NCBI RefSeq assembly: GCF_000017805.1
Contig: NC_009767.1
Location: forward strand, 2,232,001-2,296,000
DNA: 64,000 bases
Direction: 5' to 3'
Source: Roseiflexus castenholzii DSM 13941
GTDB taxonomy: Bacteria; Chloroflexota; Chloroflexia; Chloroflexales; Roseiflexaceae
Shown here: one piece after another, positions 61,872 through 64,000 of the stretch
Numbering within the stretch: the stretch's first letter is position 1
Layout: the number at the start of each line of letters is the position of its first letter
The notes under the pieces: model-generated
What the model was told of the DNA's origin: nothing
What the model saw: only the letters and a program-made list of their open reading frames with translations
The model's database searches: none
Made by a program: the position numbers and the translations under genes

Positions 61872-63347
61872 ATGACTGTGGAGCGAAGTCCCACCCTGGT
61901 GGATACATATTTGCGGGCACGATTGCTCGGCATGGCGCTGGTCAATGTCAGTCTGGCGCTGCTCCTGATCGTCCTGTACATTGGACTGCTGACGATTCTG
62001 CTCTGGATCGGAATCCAAGATCAGATGATCGCGCATATGCTGGCGTCGGTTGGAATGGCAGTCGCAGTTATTCCGGTGCGGCAACGGTTGGTTCGGTTCA
62101 GCAACTGGCTTCTGCGTCTGCGTTGGCAGAATAGTGAGGAAATTCTGCGCGAATTCAGTGCGGCTCTCAGTCATACCATCGAACCCGATGCCCTGCGCGC
62201 CCTTTTGATCGCCGATCTACCGCAGCGGTTGCGGTTATACAGTGCGACCCTCTGGATGCTCGAACCGCCGGAAGACCAGATGTTTGTTGCGATTGGTCAG
62301 GAAGCGCACCTGCCGGGCGCCACGATCCTGGCGCAGGGGGCAAGCATCGGCAAAGTGCGTCGCTGTCCCGATTACCTTCGTGTTCCCGTCCACGCCGACG
62401 ATGAATGGGCGCGACCATTCGTTGCGCAGGGGATCGGACTGCTCTTTCCACTGCGGATCGGCAGTCGTCTGGTGGGCATCTATGGATGCGGATGGTCGAT
62501 GAGCCGTCGGGGGTATTCACGTCAGACGATCAGCCTGCTCGTGACCCTGGCGCCTGCCATTGCTAGCGCTCTCGAGAATACGCGCGCATATACCGAAATT
62601 GCACGGCTCAATAATCAACTGCGTCGCCTCGATAAATTGAAGGATCAGTTTATTGAGCATGTCGGGCACGAACTGCGCACACCGCTTACGAGCCTGTCGC
62701 TCGCGTTGCAACTGCTCACGCACCAACCCGAATTGATGCGCGATCTCAGCCATGTTGTGCGCAACAGCATTCTGCAACTTGAGGCGCTGGTTAATCGCGT
62801 GTTGCTGCTGGATCATTCGTTCGAGAATGCCACTGCCCATATGCACCGGCACTCATCATCAATCGAACTGTTGCCATTGCTCGAAGAGGTTGCCGAGTCG
62901 TTCATGCCCGCTGTGTGCGCAAAAGGGCTTGATCTACGTGTGCAGGCGCCAGAAGGGTTGGCTGCCTGGGGCGACGTCACGCTGCTGCGCCGCGCGCTGC
63001 ACGAGGTGATTGATAATGCCATCCGGTATAGCGATACAGGAACAGTGACCATCACTGCGTCTGTGCGCGATGGTCTTGCGGTCATCACAGTTGAAGACCA
63101 GGGACCTGGCATCCCGCCTGATGAGCGTGATTTATTGTTTAACGCATTTTACCGGGGTCGCCGCACGCGCGCCCTGGCGGAGCAGCCAGGCGTTGGATTG
63201 GGGTTGAGCCTGGCGCGTCGTGACATCGAAGCGCTCAGAGGGCAGATCTGGCTTGAACGCACCGGCAGCGATGGGTCGGTCATGTGCGTTGCTCTCCCTG
63301 CTGTGGAACTGTCGTATAACGAGGTGGGACGATCATTGTCAGGATAG
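61872..63347 (+). CDS. Membrane-bound GAF-domain sensor histidine kinase
   Basis: The 491-aa kinase has two N-terminal membrane helices (NVSLALLLIVLYIGLLTILLWI and MLASVGMAVAVIPV), a GAF-like domain (residues about 85-245), HisKA with the phosphorylated His in VGHELRTPLTSL, and HATPase_c with N-box HEVIDNAIRY, G1 DQGPGIP and G2 GVGLGLSLAR. No response regulator is adjacent, so the partner is elsewhere. The start at 61872 is preferred because GGGGG precedes it and the upstream frame lacks a site. Confidence 0.88.
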   Translation: MTVERSPTLVDTYLRARLLGMALVNVSLALLLIVLYIGLLTILLWIGIQDQMIAHMLASVGMAVAVIPVRQRLVRFSNWLLRLRWQNSEEILREFSAALSHTIEPDALRALLIADLPQRLRLYSATLWMLEPPEDQMFVAIGQEAHLPGATILAQGASIGKVRRCPDYLRVPVHADDEWARPFVAQGIGLLFPLRIGSRLVGIYGCGWSMSRRGYSRQTISLLVTLAPAIASALENTRAYTEIARLNNQLRRLDKLKDQFIEHVGHELRTPLTSLSLALQLLTHQPELMRDLSHVVRNSILQLEALVNRVLLLDHSFENATAHMHRHSSSIELLPLLEEVAESFMPAVCAKGLDLRVQAPEGLAAWGDVTLLRRALHEVIDNAIRYSDTGTVTITASVRDGLAVITVEDQGPGIPPDERDLLFNAFYRGRRTRALAEQPGVGLGLSLARRDIEALRGQIWLERTGSDGSVMCVALPAVELSYNEVGRSLSG

Positions 63348-63370
63348 GGTCTGGGCGAGGGCAGCGGTTT

Positions 63371-63540
63371 CGCTCCGGCGCACGGTGGGGGCGGGCACAC
63401 GGATTGGCACGGATCGCGACGGATAGGCGCGGATGGGGCGCGCTGTCGTTCCCGCTTCCGCTCCGGCGCACGGTGGGGGCGGGCACACGGATTGGCACGG
63501 ATCGCAACGGATAGGCGCGGATGGGGCGCGCCGTCGTTCC
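63371..63540. repeat. 88-bp tandem repeat, about two copies
   Basis: The unit starting CGCTCCGGCGCACGGTGGGG recurs at 63459 with small differences and contains CGGATTGGCACGGATCGC. It lies between the kinase gene and the transporter; no gene is seen. Confidence 0.88.
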
Positions 63541-63553
63541 CGGCGCTCGGTGC

Positions 63554-64000
63554 TCAGTTCTCAGCGCGCACTTCACGCCGCGCTGCGATCCAGACCTGCC
63601 GCGCAGCGTCGGCATTGATCGCCAGGATTCCCAATCCTACAATCAGATCGGGCCAACCGGAGAGGATCACGGCGGTCAGGAGTCCAGCCGCCACAATAGC
63701 GACATTTGCCAGTGCGTCATTGCGCGCGGAGAGAAAGGCGGCTTTTGCCAGACTCCCGTGATGCTTCCGGTGGCGGGCAAGCGCCAGTGCGCAGGTCAGG
63801 TTCACAACCAGCGCCCCCACCCCTGCCACAGCAAGCCATGCCGGATCGGGCGGGGTGGGGTGCAGAAATTTCTCCCACGCCTTCCAGAGCGTCGCCAGAC
63901 CGGGGATCAGGAGAATGGCGGCGAGGATCATCCCCAGGCGTCCACGCCAGATAGGGGACCATCCCAGCCCAACCAGGATCAACACGTTTAAAGCCGTGTC
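63554..64000 (-). CDS. Cation diffusion facilitator (CDF) transporter, partial
   Basis: At least 148 residues of the C-terminal part are visible; the frame stays open to the window edge, so the start lies beyond it. Membrane helices include GMILAAILLIPGLATLW, LAVAGVGALVVNLTCALAL and ALANVAIVAAGLLTAVIL. The second metal-site pattern shows HRKHH and SARNDALANVAIV (an N/D pair at the usual H/D-x3-D position). It is a likely divalent-cation exporter, although the second ligand set is atypical. Confidence 0.85.
   Translation of the reverse strand, partial: DTALNVLILVGLGWSPIWRGRLGMILAAILLIPGLATLWKAWEKFLHPTPPDPAWLAVAGVGALVVNLTCALALARHRKHHGSLAKAAFLSARNDALANVAIVAAGLLTAVILSGWPDLIVGLGILAINADAARQVWIAARREVRAEN

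Noticed and set aside
1..64000. tRNA, rRNA or riboswitch genes
   Set aside because: No cloverleaf-compatible segment, rRNA-like sequence or recognisable riboswitch core was found by reading; a covariance-model scan would be needed to exclude small RNAs.

Overview
The window looks like a high-GC filamentous anoxygenic phototroph of the Chloroflexota, most likely Roseiflexus or a close relative. This rests on a phytoene synthase next to a B12/light regulator of the CarH type, a mevalonate kinase start, a seven-gene Mrp antiporter operon, Chloroflexota-style lipoproteins with Pro/Thr-rich linkers, and abundant short-period repeat DNA. The genus call is an inference from gene content; no 16S or database comparison was possible.

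Layout. 1-5994: the first codons of mevalonate kinase, a fused FAD/Fe-S oxidoreductase with a PocR-domain regulator, and guaA, all on the minus strand. 6001-7990: a 1.7-kb hairpin/heptamer satellite lodged in the guaA-sixA divergent intergenic region. 7997-10889: sixA, a beta-propeller lipoprotein and a small membrane protein. 10890-15204: degenerate repeats, two more satellite arrays in opposite orientations, copies of a ~147-bp element with terminal inverted repeats, and a two-gene island (DUF2227 membrane protein, VOC protein). 15205-23690: housekeeping and accessory genes (AlbA/HATPase regulator, LON-domain protein, SGNH hydrolase, esterase, AAA ATPase, aat, HtrA protease, TIGR01777 epimerase) with a 19-mer/115-bp repeat block at about 19.1-19.48 kb. 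23894-31869: crtB and its likely regulator carH, a BNR propeller protein, methyltransferase-DUF309-rhodanese, an A-type Fe-S carrier, moaA and mrp. 32244-39419: a drug-efflux-type ABC operon with TetR regulator, permease, HlyD, two separate ATPases, a hydrolase and a universal stress protein. 39894-45763: mrpABCDEFG. 46252-53893: acetone carboxylase (acxABC) with an acyl-CoA synthetase and a divergent AraC-type regulator. 54175-64000: a small membrane protein, Trk potassium uptake, an AsnC-type RAM protein, another small membrane protein, a long-chain acyl-CoA synthetase, a CpXC protein, an iron-type alcohol dehydrogenase, a sensor kinase and a partial CDF transporter.

How parts fit together. 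AcxABC would carboxylate acetone to acetoacetate, which the co-oriented acyl-CoA synthetase could activate. CarH sits directly upstream of crtB, which suggests B12-dependent light control of carotenoid synthesis. The Mrp and Trk systems together handle Na+, H+ and K+. The ErpA-like carrier, MoaA and the Mrp/ApbC ATPase form an Fe-S/molybdenum-cofactor neighbourhood.

The most unusual content is non-coding. Satellite arrays are built from a ~41-bp core carrying a 16-bp palindrome, joined by strings of 7-bp units. At least two gene 5' ends (guaA and the BNR gene) are duplicated on either side of heptamer DNA. Many genes are preceded by an extended -10 motif of the form TGnTAnAnT.
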